64,000 bases of DNA from Theocolax elegans (lineage: Eukaryota; Arthropoda; Insecta; Hymenoptera; Cerocephalidae), in assembly GCA_026168455.1 (NCBI GenBank), contig CM047431.1, positions 28,089,569 through 28,153,568 of the forward strand, written 5' to 3'. Numbering within the stretch: the first letter of the stretch is position 1; the number at the start of each line of letters is the position of its first letter. The position numbers and the translations under genes are program-made. The notes below the pieces were generated by a model. The model was given only the letters and a program-made list of their open reading frames with translations. It did not search any database and was not told the DNA's origin. Shown here one piece after another: positions 45,385 to 56,545 of this stretch.

Positions 45385-45479
45385 TGGCCGTTGTTACGAC
45401 CTGAAAAGAGAGGGAATATACTACTTTAGCACGATAAAAAGAGATGGAGAGGGCTTATGACGACCAGTCGTCACAATCT
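45385..45479. repeat. Fragment related to 32,945-33,115
   Basis: Shares GAGAGGGAAxATAC, ACTTTAGxACGATAAAAAGA and a following palindrome, but the palindrome here is GACGACCAGTCGTC instead of GGAGCCCCGGCTCC. Confidence 0.55.
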
Positions 45480-46297
45480 ACCAGAAGATAGGAAAAAAAT
45501 TTTAGATGTTAAAAATAATTTGCCTAAGAGTTATTCCACTATGAAAAATGGAAATATTTCAATTTTTTAGAAAAATTACTATTTTCAAAGCCATTTATCT
45601 CAAAATCTATTGATTTTTTTGAAAAAATATTATAAACAACTTTTGTTCAAAATAATCTTTAAAATTTATCTACCTAGGTTACAATTCTTAATTTTAAAAT
45701 CTTGAAGAGATAGAGCACTCGAAAATATTGAATATCAAAAAAAGGCGACTACGCCACAATCGATTTTGATCTAACATCGCTCAAAAGATCACATTTTTTG
45801 AGAGCTTTCGAATGGCGGTGGTTAGATTATTGGCCAAGACCGCTGGTGTAAGTTATGCCCTAAAACACATGAAAATTAGTGATTTTATAAGGTTTATGGG
45901 GTATAACTTACACCAGCGATCTTGGCCAATAATCTAACCGCCGCCATTCGAAAGCTCTCAAAATATGTGATCTTTTGAGCGGTGTTGGATCAAAATCGAT
46001 TGTGGCGTGGTAGCCTTTTTTTGATATTCAATATTTCCGGGCGTTCTATCTCTTCGAGATTTTAAAATTAAGAATTGTAACCTAAGTAGATAAGTTCTAA
46101 AGATTGTTTTGAACAAAAGTTGTTTATAATGTTTTTTCAAAAAAATCAATAGATTTTGAGATAAATGGCTTTGAAAATAGTAATTTTTCTAAAAAATTGA
46201 AAACTTTCCATTTTTCATGGTGGAATAACTCTTAGGTAAATTATTTTTAACACCTAAAATTTTTTTTCTATCTTCTGAAAGATATTTCCAGTCAATC
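45480..46297. mobile_element. Palindromic element 3-type copy, both ends truncated
   Basis: Inverted arms centred near 45,880 (CCAAGACCGCTGGTGTAAGT on the left, ACTTACACCAGCGATCTTGG on the right). It is in reverse orientation to the fuller copy at 53,314-54,261. The left end is lost at CAGAAGATAG and the right at GATATTTCCAGT, six bases or so before the gypsy LTR. Confidence 0.8.
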
Positions 46298-46301
46298 CGC
46301 T

Positions 46302-47030
46302 TTGTAATATTCGTACATGGAAACCTGATATTTTGTATTATTTCAATTACTGAACCAACCGCTTTTTTTTACAATAATTATTATTTCAAACAGCAATTTA
46401 TTTATAACAATTCTTCTTTGAATTGTATTTAATTTACAATATTTATTCTTTGAGTTGCAATTTATTGACAATAATTCATATTTTCAACTGCAACAATTTT
46501 TTATTTTAACGGCATTTATTTATAATAATTCTTATTTCGATTATTAAGTAGTAATTTTTGTAATAAAATAACATTACGTAAATTATATTCTATAATTTGT
46601 TAACGTGTTCGCCGTGTAATTGTGTATAGAATCAAAATTAATATTGTTATTGAACTTAAATCATTTTATGCAATTGTTTATAAAATATTGTAATTTTATG
46701 TGTTTTTGTCCATTAAAAAGCTAGAAGAATTTAGTTACATATGCTCATTTAAAAAGTAGATATTATATAATTATGTTAACTAATTTTAATAAATAATGTA
46801 TGATTAATTCGTATAAAAAACTATATTATTTTATTATCCCACATTATATCCTACATCTCTACTCTCTAAATAACTTTGCTCGCTACTCCCGGAGATGTAA
46901 GGCTAGTCCTAGTCAAACAAGAGCGAAAGTAACTCGAATGGTTTATTAACCATTTGCCTTCTTGTAATATTTTTATAGTAGTTGGTACAAGTCTGGACAT
47001 GACAGATTGTATTAATTATTATAATAAATT
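46302..47030 (+). repeat. 5' LTR of gypsy copy 2
   Basis: About 729 bp beginning TGTAATATTCG. TATA-like GTATAAAAAACT near 46,816 is followed by a GC-richer stretch (TGCTCGCTACTCCCGGAGAT) shared with copy 1. Confidence 0.75.
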
Positions 47031-47050
47031 TGTTGCATCGGCCGGGAAAT
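47031..47050 (+). promoter_or_regulatory. PBS-like site, copy 2 (tRNA-Gly type)
   Basis: TGTTGCATCGGCCGGGAAAT directly after the LTR, one base better matched to the tRNA-Gly 3' end than copy 1. Confidence 0.45.
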
Positions 47051-47103
47051 TCACATTTTTGAGAGAGAATAAGAGATTAAAGGAATAATGTGTTTAGAAG
47101 ACA

Positions 47104-48760
47104 ATGTCAGGTTCGCCTAAAAGTACTGATTGTTATGTAAATAAACAAAGAAACACGAGTTTAAATTTTCTATGAATGATACGTCATTAAATTTATACGA
47201 AGAAAAAGTTCAGACTCTCGATACTCTCAATTCAACTGAAACGCCTAGGGAACCAGTGCAAAATTTGACAAAAGAAATAAATTATTTAAAAGGCAGACTA
47301 GAAAAAAGTGCAGCAAATATTTCATTATCTATAAAAATACCTCGCCATTTTGAATTTATAAACCCCTTTTTCCAACCAATCTTTATATTTCTGAAGTTAG
47401 TGAAACCGAACAAGAAGACACGATAATTACTCCCACGCACGCAAAACATTTTAGCTTAAAACCCGCTGTTTTGAAATACGACGAACAAAAAGAACTTATC
47501 GCGAATAATCCCATAAATTTTAGTACGCTAGCCCCAATTAATCGTCCATCGATTGACCATTTATTTTAACACCGGATAACGTTATAACCTCGGTAAGAAA
47601 ACGGCTCACGACTAAAGTAAAAACAGAGTTGTTAGATTCTTATCTCCAAGAACCCAAAATCATATAAAGTTTAAAAGAAACGCTAAAAAAAGGGACAACT
47701 TTTCGAGGTATCAGAAATAAGATTAAAGGCGCGTTAAATATTTTTTCCGCGACGATCGAAAAAGAGACTGAGGAAGCAAAGGCATTAGTGACAGATACGG
47801 CGAAAATACTCGACGATAAACTAATTCACGACGTGACAGATTTTACAATTCCCATCGATAATCAATTTATGAAAAGATCACCCGAACAAGCAAACTTTTC
47901 TAAGAATAAATACGAATTATTTAATAAAATTAATTTAGACGAATTAATAACAAACACCGGAACAAAACCAAAAAAATTAGATAGGAGTGAGGTTAAAAAA
48001 CAAATTAGTAATAAAACAATGACGTCTCAGATTCGAGATTTATCGTTAAAGGAAGCTTTAGATTTAATACCGCGGTTTAACGGTCATAACATAAATCTAT
48101 CGCAATTTTTGGACGGATGTAATAAAACAAAAGAAATTTTACCGTCGGAGTACGAGTAAGAATTAACAAAACTTATTCGAATGCGTTTATATGGCGAAGC
48201 TTTAACGTTTAACTTGTGCGCGCGGAGAAAATTTTAATTCTATCAAAGAGATAATAACAACTGACGCAATCCCATAAACAGTTCTTATAGCTCACAAAGT
48301 CGCTCGGATAACAGTCGTAATTATAATAGTTCAAATGCAATTTTTAGACGGATGTAATGAAGCAAAAGGAATTTTCCCGTCGGAGTACGAGAAATAATTA
48401 ACAAAACTTATTCGAATGCGTTTATATGGCGAAGCTTTAACTTGTGCACGCGGACAAAATCTTAATTCTATCAAAGAGATATCCGATTTTTTCGAAAACA
48501 CCTTCGGGTCAATAAAAACATATTACGAGTGGACGGGAGACCTTGCTTAATTAAAACAGAAAAACAATGAGACAGTCGTCGCTTACTTTAATCGATTACG
48601 AGAAATAAACAATGAAATAGTCAAAGCGGCCGACAGAGAGGGACGAGTCGCAATAGAAGATCCTTTCATGCTTGAAATAAGGCGAGATTGTTTAAAATTC
48701 TTTTTAAAAGGGCTTCGTTGGGAAATTCGTGCGCGTTTAGGGACACCAACTTCTATAAAA
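47104..48760 (+). pseudogene. Gypsy gag remnant, copy 2
   Basis: MSGSPKSTDCYVNKQRNTSL at 47,104 breaks after about 25 codons and the frame moves at 47,172. The capsid-like part (LIPRFNGHNINLSQFLDGCN) is at 47,788-48,159. A segment of about 230 bp (TTTTTGGACGGATGTAAT to GAAAATTTTAATTCTATCAA) is present twice, at about 48,107-48,250 and 48,340-48,480, with gypsy gag text from another place between. Later text (LEIRRDCLKFFLKGL) matches copy 1. Confidence 0.8.
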
Positions 48761-49319
48761 CTCTCCGATTGTATGTCATTATTGTACTAGAACTGGTCAT
48801 GGAGCCACAAATTGTTTCAAATTAGCACGAAGTTTTACAATTTGGTTGATGGAACGACTATCAAAGTCAGACGGAATTTTTACCAAATAGAAATAGAGAT
48901 AAAAATGATCCCTTCGTTCGTTATAATAATAATAAATTTTCATCGCAGCAATTTAACAAAGAAGATCGGGGAAATAATTCCGGGCTCACGGTCTGCGCGA
49001 GTCGATTAATTGAACTTCCCGAAAATTACGATATATTAATGACGAATCGAATAATAATATAAATTATCGGTTACTTGTTTCCAGTGCAAAACCCGGTCAC
49101 ATAAAGCGCGATTGTTATAAATTACCAAGAGAAATAAGAGAAGGAAATCAAAATCAGGGAAACACCGATACTCTCTCTCTCCAAGGAAGGTCGAGAGAGA
49201 GAGAGAGAGCCTACGAATCAAATTCCCTCTACTTCGAGTGCAGAAACCTGCTCAATTTTCCCCTCCGCAACACGAAAATAATCCTCGATACCGGTCAGTT
49301 AAGGCGTTCGTTAAAATTC
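48761..49319 (+). pseudogene. Gypsy nucleocapsid remnant, copy 2
   Basis: An intact CCHC knuckle CHYCTRTGHGATNC is encoded at about 48,771-48,812, after a deletion relative to copy 1. A second, GHIKRDCYKLP, is near 49,095-49,130 but has lost its first cysteines to substitutions or a shift. A GAGA-rich run at 49,190-49,208 follows. Confidence 0.75.
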
Positions 49320-50595
49320 TTGCTAGATACAGGAGCATCGGTAAGTCTAATTAAAGAGTCAGAGGTAGAGTCTCGCGTGAACATTGACGAAAATAATATT
49401 ATATTGTTAAAAGGCATAACTGACCATTCATTAACTACTTGTGGTAAAATTAGAATAGATTTCGAAGGATCTCCCGTGGAACTCAATTTAGTACACGATT
49501 CGTTCCCTATACAACAAGACGGAATCTTAGGCACCGATTTTTTTGTAGAAACGATGCAAAAATCAATTATTGGAACAATATTTAGAATTTAACAGATTAA
49601 TCCATCCCTTTGAAAATGTAAATAATACACAAACGGATGAATCGTTTTGTATAATGGAGGAAATCGAAAATATCGATCGAAAATCAATACCATATATGAC
49701 AAAACCTTGGGAAAACTGATTATACGAACATGAAAAATTCTGACTCAAAAAGTGACTCAGAAACGTCAAGTGATTTTCAATTGCATGAAAATAATAAAAC
49801 GTTTATAAAATTCGACACAAACGAATCGTATGAAATCTACGAGCCAGAACGAAGAAATGAAAGAAATCAAAATGGTAACGACAAAGACCTATACAATCAG
49901 AGTGAAAAAGAACAAGAGTTATATGACGATTACAAAAATGACAAAATACAAGTACGTCAGATCGACAAGGAGTCGGATCTAAAGATTTATACAAGTAAAG
50001 CAAGTGAAAATTATTATGGATTAATGAAGGAAGAACGATTACAAATAAAAAATAAAAGAGCGTCGCCACGGGTTTTGATGTGACTGAGCCATGTATTACA
50101 GAAAAATTTGATGAAATTACTGAAAATTATGGTATTATTGAAGCACCATTGTTCGATAGGATGGCTGAGAGCCCATCTTGTACTAATTATGAAAACAAAG
50201 TTGACACGAAGTGTGATATTGAAAACGAAATAAAATATGAAGATAATTTATTGGATAAGGCAGTTAATAATTGTCAAGTACAAATGGATTATGAAATCAA
50301 GGAGGGCCATAAATGCGATCCTCGTGAAAATAAAGATTTTGTTGACAAAAAGATGAATTGTCAAGTACGAATGGATTACGAAATCGAGGAGGGCGATAAA
50401 TGCGAACCTCGTGATAAAAATGTTAGTTATGTTTGTAAATTCAATAACAAAGAATTGGCTATGTCGGGGGAAAAGTTAGATATTATCCTGAGAACTGAAA
50501 TATTATGGATAAACAAACAAGTAACTGAAGAAACTGAAAATGAGATAAATAATGAGTGTTTTATAAACATACCGAAAGAAAATGAACAGGATTAG
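49320..50595 (+). pseudogene. Gypsy protease and acidic spacer, copy 2
   Basis: Frame opens with LDTGASVSLIKESE (retropepsin active site) at 49,320 and holds GTDFF near 49,532, a segment present in gypsy proteases but altered in copy 1. Frames shift near 49,590, 49,720 and 50,080. The 50,080-50,595 frame carries the same tandem CQV...GDKC...PR duplication as copy 1. Confidence 0.85.
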
Positions 50596-50613
50596 GACTC
50601 TAGCGATTTTTTA

Positions 50614-51419
50614 TTGAATGAGCGAGTTATAAACAAAAATTTAAGAAGTGAACTTGTCGACGCCACACACAAAAACGAAATGAACATCAGTTACTTGGTT
50701 TATTCAAATAAACTTTATATTAACAATTTTTATAGTTATGAAAGTGAAGAAGTCGACATACACGACATTTCTGACAATCGATGTGAAGCGAGGATACTTA
50801 ACATAACGGATGATTCAAGTACACCTAATCGTAGTAAACGGTTAAAGGAAGCCTTGCATTTTGATAAAATGGACGAGAAACAAAGACAATCTATAGAAAA
50901 TTTAATTGATAAATATTCGGATTGTTTCTGTCTAAAAGGAGAAAAATTAGGCGTGACAAATGCTATAGAACATAAGATACTGACTGTCGACAACATACCA
51001 ATCGCAGCTAAGCCATATCGATTTCCTCATTCTCTCAAAAGTGAACTTGATAAACAATTAAAAGACATGATTGAAGGAGACATAATTGAACCATCATATT
51101 TCAATTATACATCACCTGTCTTCCTAGTAATAAAGAAGCCCGTTAGTCAATGTAATAAACGATACCGGCAAGTTGTCGAGTTTCAAAATTAAACGATAAA
51201 ACCGTAAAAGATCAATACCCATTAGCTAATATACTCGATATTGTCGATCAAATCGGACCAGAAAATCGTGTATTCACCGTCTTGGATTTATGTCAAGGAT
51301 TTTTACAAGTTCCGTTAGCTCAAGAAGATCAACTTAAAACTGCTTTCGCCTCCTCATTCGGCTTATTTCAAATTAAAATAATGCCTATGATGTTGTGCCA
51401 TTCTCCAGCCACATTTACA
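50614..51419 (+). pseudogene. Gypsy RT N-terminal part, copy 2
   Basis: 192 open codons contain LIDKYSDCFCLKGEKLGVTN and YRFPHSLKSELDKQLKDMIE, the region leading into RT. After a shift near 51,187 motif A reads VLDLCQGFLQVPL with the catalytic Asp kept. The segment ends before the YxDD motif. Confidence 0.88.
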
Positions 51420-51672
51420 GGGGATTAGATGGATACTGAAACAAGTGGAGATACTTTTCTACCACTCCAAAGTAAGCGCATAAATTTTTTTGCTATGATC
51501 ATGTTAATATATTCAGCGTTGTAAGGCAACAAATATACATTTCTATTAATATGTCGGGCACTTTTCCCAGATATTTTGACTATAAGTAATCTTAATGATT
51601 TAGTTTCTGACTATAAAAAGACATCTCTTAGACAGCATTAGGTTTGCAGAGTCCGGAGCAGAATGTATATAT
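51420..51672. mobile_element. Single arm fragment of palindromic element 2 family
   Basis: Matches the right arm from GGGGATTAGATGGATACTGA to GAGTCCGGAGCAGAAT, diverged by several percent and with a 26-base deletion near 51,601. It abuts the broken gypsy RT at 51,419 and the (TA)n before element 2. Confidence 0.8.
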
Positions 51673-51678
51673 ATATAT

Positions 51679-53301
51679 GGGTGGTTCTCTGTGACATCGA
51701 AGATGAAAAAAATAAATATTGCTATAACTGTGGGAATATGTTTTAGAAGTATCCAGTAGTTTTCCTGAATTTTTTCAGATTTTTTCTGGGCCATTATTTT
51801 AAGTTACAGAGAGTCAAAGTTGACATTTTAGCACTTTTTTGCATTATATGCCCATTTTCATGAATTTTTAGCTCCCAGGGGATGCATTTTTCACTAAAAA
51901 CATAAGTATGACTATTTTTGTAAAATTTTCCGAACTTTTCATAAAAAATACTTTTAGAGACATAAATGTATGCTGTCACACTCTTGTAAGCCATTTAAAC
52001 CTTAAATAGTGAAAATCAGCAATTCTGCTCCGGACTCTGGTAACCTAATACTGTCTAAAAGATGTCTTTTTATAGTCAGAAACTGCCTAAAAATTTCCAG
52101 AGTGGGTCTAAATCATTAAGATCACTTATGGTCAAAGTAGCCGGGAAAAGTGCCCGAAATATTAATAGAAATGTATATTTGTTGCCTTATAACGATGAAT
52201 CTAGTAGCATGATCATTGCAAAAAAATTTATGCACTTACCTTGGAATGGTAGAAAAGTGTCTCCACTTGTTTCAGTATCGATCTAATCCCCTGTAAGCTG
52301 CTAAAAATACAAATATTATTATAAAATTATAAAAAATTAATTTTTAAACATTTATAATGCTGAATTTTTAGTTTTACATCCCTTACAAGAAGTATAATAC
52401 TAATCTGAAGGATTACTATAAATATATAAACATCATTATTACAATAACTGAATATACGTATTTAATACAAAAGATATATAAATAAATCGGATATATAATT
52501 ATAATGAATAATATGATAACGTGACAGTGACAAGTTTGTGAAATCTAAACAATGTATTGATGAATAATAATAATAATAATGTTGATACTTTTATAGTAAT
52601 CCTTCAGATTAGTATTATACTTCTTGTAAGGGATGTAAAACTAAAAATCCAGCATTATAAATGATTAAATAATAATTTTTTATAATTTTATAATAATATT
52701 TGTATTTTTAGCAGCTTACAGGGGATTAGATGGATACTGAAACAAGTGGAGATACTTTTCTACCATTCCAAGGTAAGTGCATAAATTTTTTTGCAATGAT
52801 CATGCTACTAGATTCATCGTTATAAGGCAACAAATATACATTTCTATTAATATTTCGGGCACTTTTCCCGGCTACTTTGACCATAAGTGATCTTAATGAT
52901 TTAGACCCACTCTGGAAATTTTTAGGCAGTTTCTGACTATAAAAAGACATCTTTTAGACAGTATTAGGTTACCAGAGTCCGGAGCAGAATTGCTGATTTT
53001 CAGTATTTAAGGTTTAAATGGCTTACAAGAGTGTGACAGAAAAATTCGGAAAATTTTACAAAAATAGTCATACTTATGTTTTTAGTGAAAAATGCATCCC
53101 CTGGGAGCTAAAAATTCATGAAAAAGGGGCATATAATGCAAAAAAGTACTAAAATGTCAACTTTGACTCTCTGTAACTTAAAATAATGGCCCAGAAAAAA
53201 TCTGAAAAAATTCAGGAGAACTACTGGATACCTCTAAAACATATTCCCACAGTTATAGCAATATTTATTTTTTTCATCTTCAATGTCACAGAGAACCACC
53301 C
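51679..53301. mobile_element. Large palindromic element 2, 1,623 bp
   Basis: GGGTGGTTCTCTGTGACATC at 51,679 and its complement ending at 53,301, both next to (TA)n. The arms (about 760 bp) are near-perfect complements around a centre near 52,490; the right arm lacks about 70 bp near 53,038. The 74-codon frame in the left arm (52,062) and right arm (52,950 down to 52,726) is identical, which shows how similar the arms are. It is the LTR-free relative of element 1. Confidence 0.85.
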
Positions 53302-53313
53302 ATATATATATAT

Positions 53314-54261
53314 GGGCTATTTCACGTCAAGTGGTACGATGGAAATTTTAAATCACTCCAAATTTTGTGAAAATACTGGAAATATCTTCCAGAAGATAGA
53401 AAAAAAATTTGAGGTGTTAAAAATAATTTGCCTAAGAGTTATTCCACCATGAAAAATGGAAATTTTTCAATTTTTTAGAGAAATTATTATTTTTAAAGCC
53501 ATTTGTCTCAAAATCTATTGATTTTTTTGAAAATACATTATATACAACTTTTGTTCAAAATAATCTTTAGAACTTATCTACTTGGGATACAATTCTTAAT
53601 TTTTAAATCTCGAAGAGATAGAACGCCCGGAAATATTGAATATCAAAAAAAGGCTACCACGCCACAATCGATTTTGATCCAACACCGCTCAAAAGATCAC
53701 ATATTTTGAGAGCTTTCGAATGGCGGCGGTTAGATTATTGGCCAAGATCGCTGGTGTAAGTTATACCCCATAAACCTTATAAAATCACTAATTTTCATGT
53801 GTTTTAGGGCATAACTTACACCAGCGGTCTTGGCCAATAATCTAACCACCGCCATTCGAAAGCTCTCAAAAAATGTGATCTTTTGAGCGATGTTAGATCA
53901 AAATCGATTGTGGCGTAGTCGCCTTTTTTTGATATTCAATATTTTCGAGTGCTCTATCTCTTCGAGATTTTAAAATTAAGAATTGTAACCTACGTAGATA
54001 AATTTTAAAGATTATTTTGAACAAAAGTTGTTTATAATGTTTTTTCAAAAAAATCAATAGATTTTGAGATAAATGGCTTTGAAAATAGTAATTTTTCTAA
54101 AAAATTGAAATATTTCCATTTTTCATAGTGGAATAACTCTTAGGCAAATTATTTTTAACACCTAAAATATTTTTTCTATCTTCTGGAAGATATTTCCAGT
54201 CTGTTCACAAAATTTGGAGTGATTTAAAATTTTTATCGTACCACTTGACGTGAAATATTCC
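53314..54261. mobile_element. Palindromic element 3, 948 bp
   Basis: Starts GGGCTATTTCACGTCAAGTG directly after the TA run that ends element 2, and ends CACTTGACGTGAAATATTCC at 54,261 before another TA run. The arms meet near 53,785. There is no coding capacity. The element at 63,236 has a similar but distinct terminus (GGGGTATTCCACGTGAAGTG). Confidence 0.8.
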
Positions 54262-54306
54262 ATATATATATATATATATATAAATATATATACATGTATA
54301 TATATA

Positions 54307-55274
54307 TGGTAAGGAACGAAGGTCTGCCTCGGACGTAGGTAGCGGCGTCAAGTACCTTGGTGATGTCCCGATAGACCTGCGGGCACTGACGTTAGATGCG
54401 AATGCGTTCGGAGCTCGATGATTGCCAGTGGTCGAAGTCGTAGTTCCTTGACGAAGGCTCGTAGATACCAACGATGCGTCTCGATTCTCGAATACAAGAT
54501 CTCTCTCTATTTTGAATGCGTATTTTTTGTAGACCGAGTAGCAGAGCTTTGCCCTCGAATAAAAATGAAAAAGTTGACTAGCAGTGCTTCGTCTTACGGA
54601 AGCTTTAGACGAAAAACTAGGAGTGGCTGTGTCGTTACTGGGTCCTTTTTATAGACCCTAAAATTCTGTGCGTCTGTCCTCGTCTTATGGTTTACTTTAG
54701 ATGGAAATTACGTAATTAGTTCTCGAAATTTCTGCGCTTGCACCCGATTGGACTGTTTGATTTCCGTGATCAAAAAATGATCGAATCCCTTGCATTTTCT
54801 GCATCGCTTCGTATTTAATTCAGAGAATTTACTGTTCCCCTTTCATCGCTGCGACATTACCCAAAAAGCGACTTCTTTTAATTGGCTATTTACATTATTG
54901 CTTCCTTCTAATGTTCGCATTTTTAGTCCATGTCTCTTATCACCGGCTCTTCGTTGAGTATTGATATAATAATGAAATTATACAGAAACTCTTGCGTAAT
55001 ATCTTCGTTTTGATGTCACCATCGGCAATCCCACTTATGTGCGTATTAGTTTTGAATAATATTTTAAACTCTTCTTATCGGTCTCTTTTTCATTTGAAAC
55101 GTTCGTAAATTAATCTGTCCCTTTGCTCTATAAATTAGGCTTTATATTACTGCATTTACTTAGAACCATTCTGTATCAACCTTATTTCGTTCGTCTTCTA
55201 CGTCGTAATTTTATTTTATACTACGCAGTACTATTTACGAAAAATAATAATTTAATTTTCGTCGCGACGCGAAA
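54307..55274 (-). repeat. 3' LTR of a second-family retrotransposon
   Basis: Same LTR as 36,084-37,008, about 10-15% diverged. In minus orientation it starts near TTTCGCGTCGCGACGAAAA and ends …CGTTCCTTACC in a TA repeat. It is immediately preceded (minus sense) by a polypurine tract, so it is a 3' LTR and the coding region lies at higher coordinates. Confidence 0.75.
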
Positions 55275-55286
55275 ACTCCCCCCTGT
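55275..55286 (-). promoter_or_regulatory. Polypurine tract
   Basis: Minus strand AACAGGGGGGAG directly before the LTR start, the primer for plus-strand DNA synthesis in LTR elements. Confidence 0.7.
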
Positions 55287-56545
55287 TAGAAAACGGCGCC
55301 CTCGTCGTTGATCAATATTATTATTATATTATTATTTATCTTAACATAAGATATCATACTTAATTTTAAATTATACATTATTTCGATTAATTTTTCTTTA
55401 TTTCTTATGGTGAATTTTATAAACCATATTACAATTATTTATTTCGTAGTTCAATTTTGTTTGTTATTATTTTACATATTTCTATTACATTATTTTAAAC
55501 AGTTTAACAGTATTGATATAATTCACCTAAAAAATAGAAACTTTAATAAAAAAAGGGTTTTATTATTACAAGTTTTATTCTAGACATTCCCAAAAATTAT
55601 ATAATTATTATCAATGTGTTTTTTTGTAAAAAGAAATTTATTTATCTCTGTTATTCCTAGTTTTTTTTATATATATAATTTTTTTTATATATAACAAATT
55701 ATGTTGAATTTCTATGATATTATTATTATTTTCTTTAGTATCTTGTACATTCTGTTTTACAAATTTTCAATTTTCTTTAATTATATTCGAGCGCTTATAT
55801 ATATAGTTCTGAAATACTGATTATGAGTTTCACATTGGTATACATATATTTTACTTAGTTTATTAATAATTACAGCATTATGAACCGTTATAGCGCAAGA
55901 AAGAAAAGAGAGAGAAAAAATAATTATTCTTGTGCAATACAGATCCTCGCTTCGATGTAAACATTATTAGTACATCTTATAGTAACCTGCTTAGTAATAT
56001 TTTCTTAAAATAAGGTTAGAAGAAGCGAAGAAAAATTTATTTTCGTCGCTCCCTCTGCCCCCTCTGAAATGCAACGAAAACGTTGAATATAGCTATTCAA
56101 AGTTTTCGTCATAAACTTTTCTTTCGGCTATTATAAACAAAGAATGACTCTTTAACTTAATCATTACTTGTAAGTACCCATCCTAGTTCTGAGTATCTCT
56201 TTACTGTCAATAATAGACGTTTTCGTTGATCTTTTGAATTTTCCAACTCATCTTCTATACCCTAGTAATTTATATTCCCTTACTACGATAAGGTTTCTTT
56301 TAAACGGGTGGCCCTTTACCTTTTTCGTCATTATTTGTTAAGCAGTGTTTTATCTCGTTTCTCCGAAGAGTCTAATCATTATTCTTTATTATGTAAGTAC
56401 TTTTATTATTATTCTTATTCTTATTTTTAATATGGATTATTATTTTTGCTGGTTTTAATAGTGTTATTTCTTTAATATTAAGTATGTTTTTTTCTGTGTT
56501 TTCAGGATGGAATCCGAGAAAGCTAAACTGTTTATGTAATGGGCT
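55287..56545. other. No gene seen (3' untranslated part of the LTR element)
   Basis: AT-rich DNA between the BIR gene remnant and the polypurine tract. On the plus strand TTTTTTTCTGTGTTTTCAG at 56,488-56,506 is followed by GATGGAATCCGAGAAAGC and a stop after ten codons, which I regard as chance. Confidence 0.5.

Larger units (their letters stand above)
46302..51419 (+). mobile_element. Ty3/gypsy retrotransposon, copy 2 (3'-truncated)
   Basis: Same family as 27,111-32,887, plus strand: LTR, PBS-like site, gag, zinc knuckles, protease with acidic tail, RT. It stops inside RT (after CHSPATF) at a TTACAGGGG junction shared with the palindromic DNA that follows. Gag carries an internal duplication near 48,100-48,440. 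All genes are broken. Confidence 0.9.
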
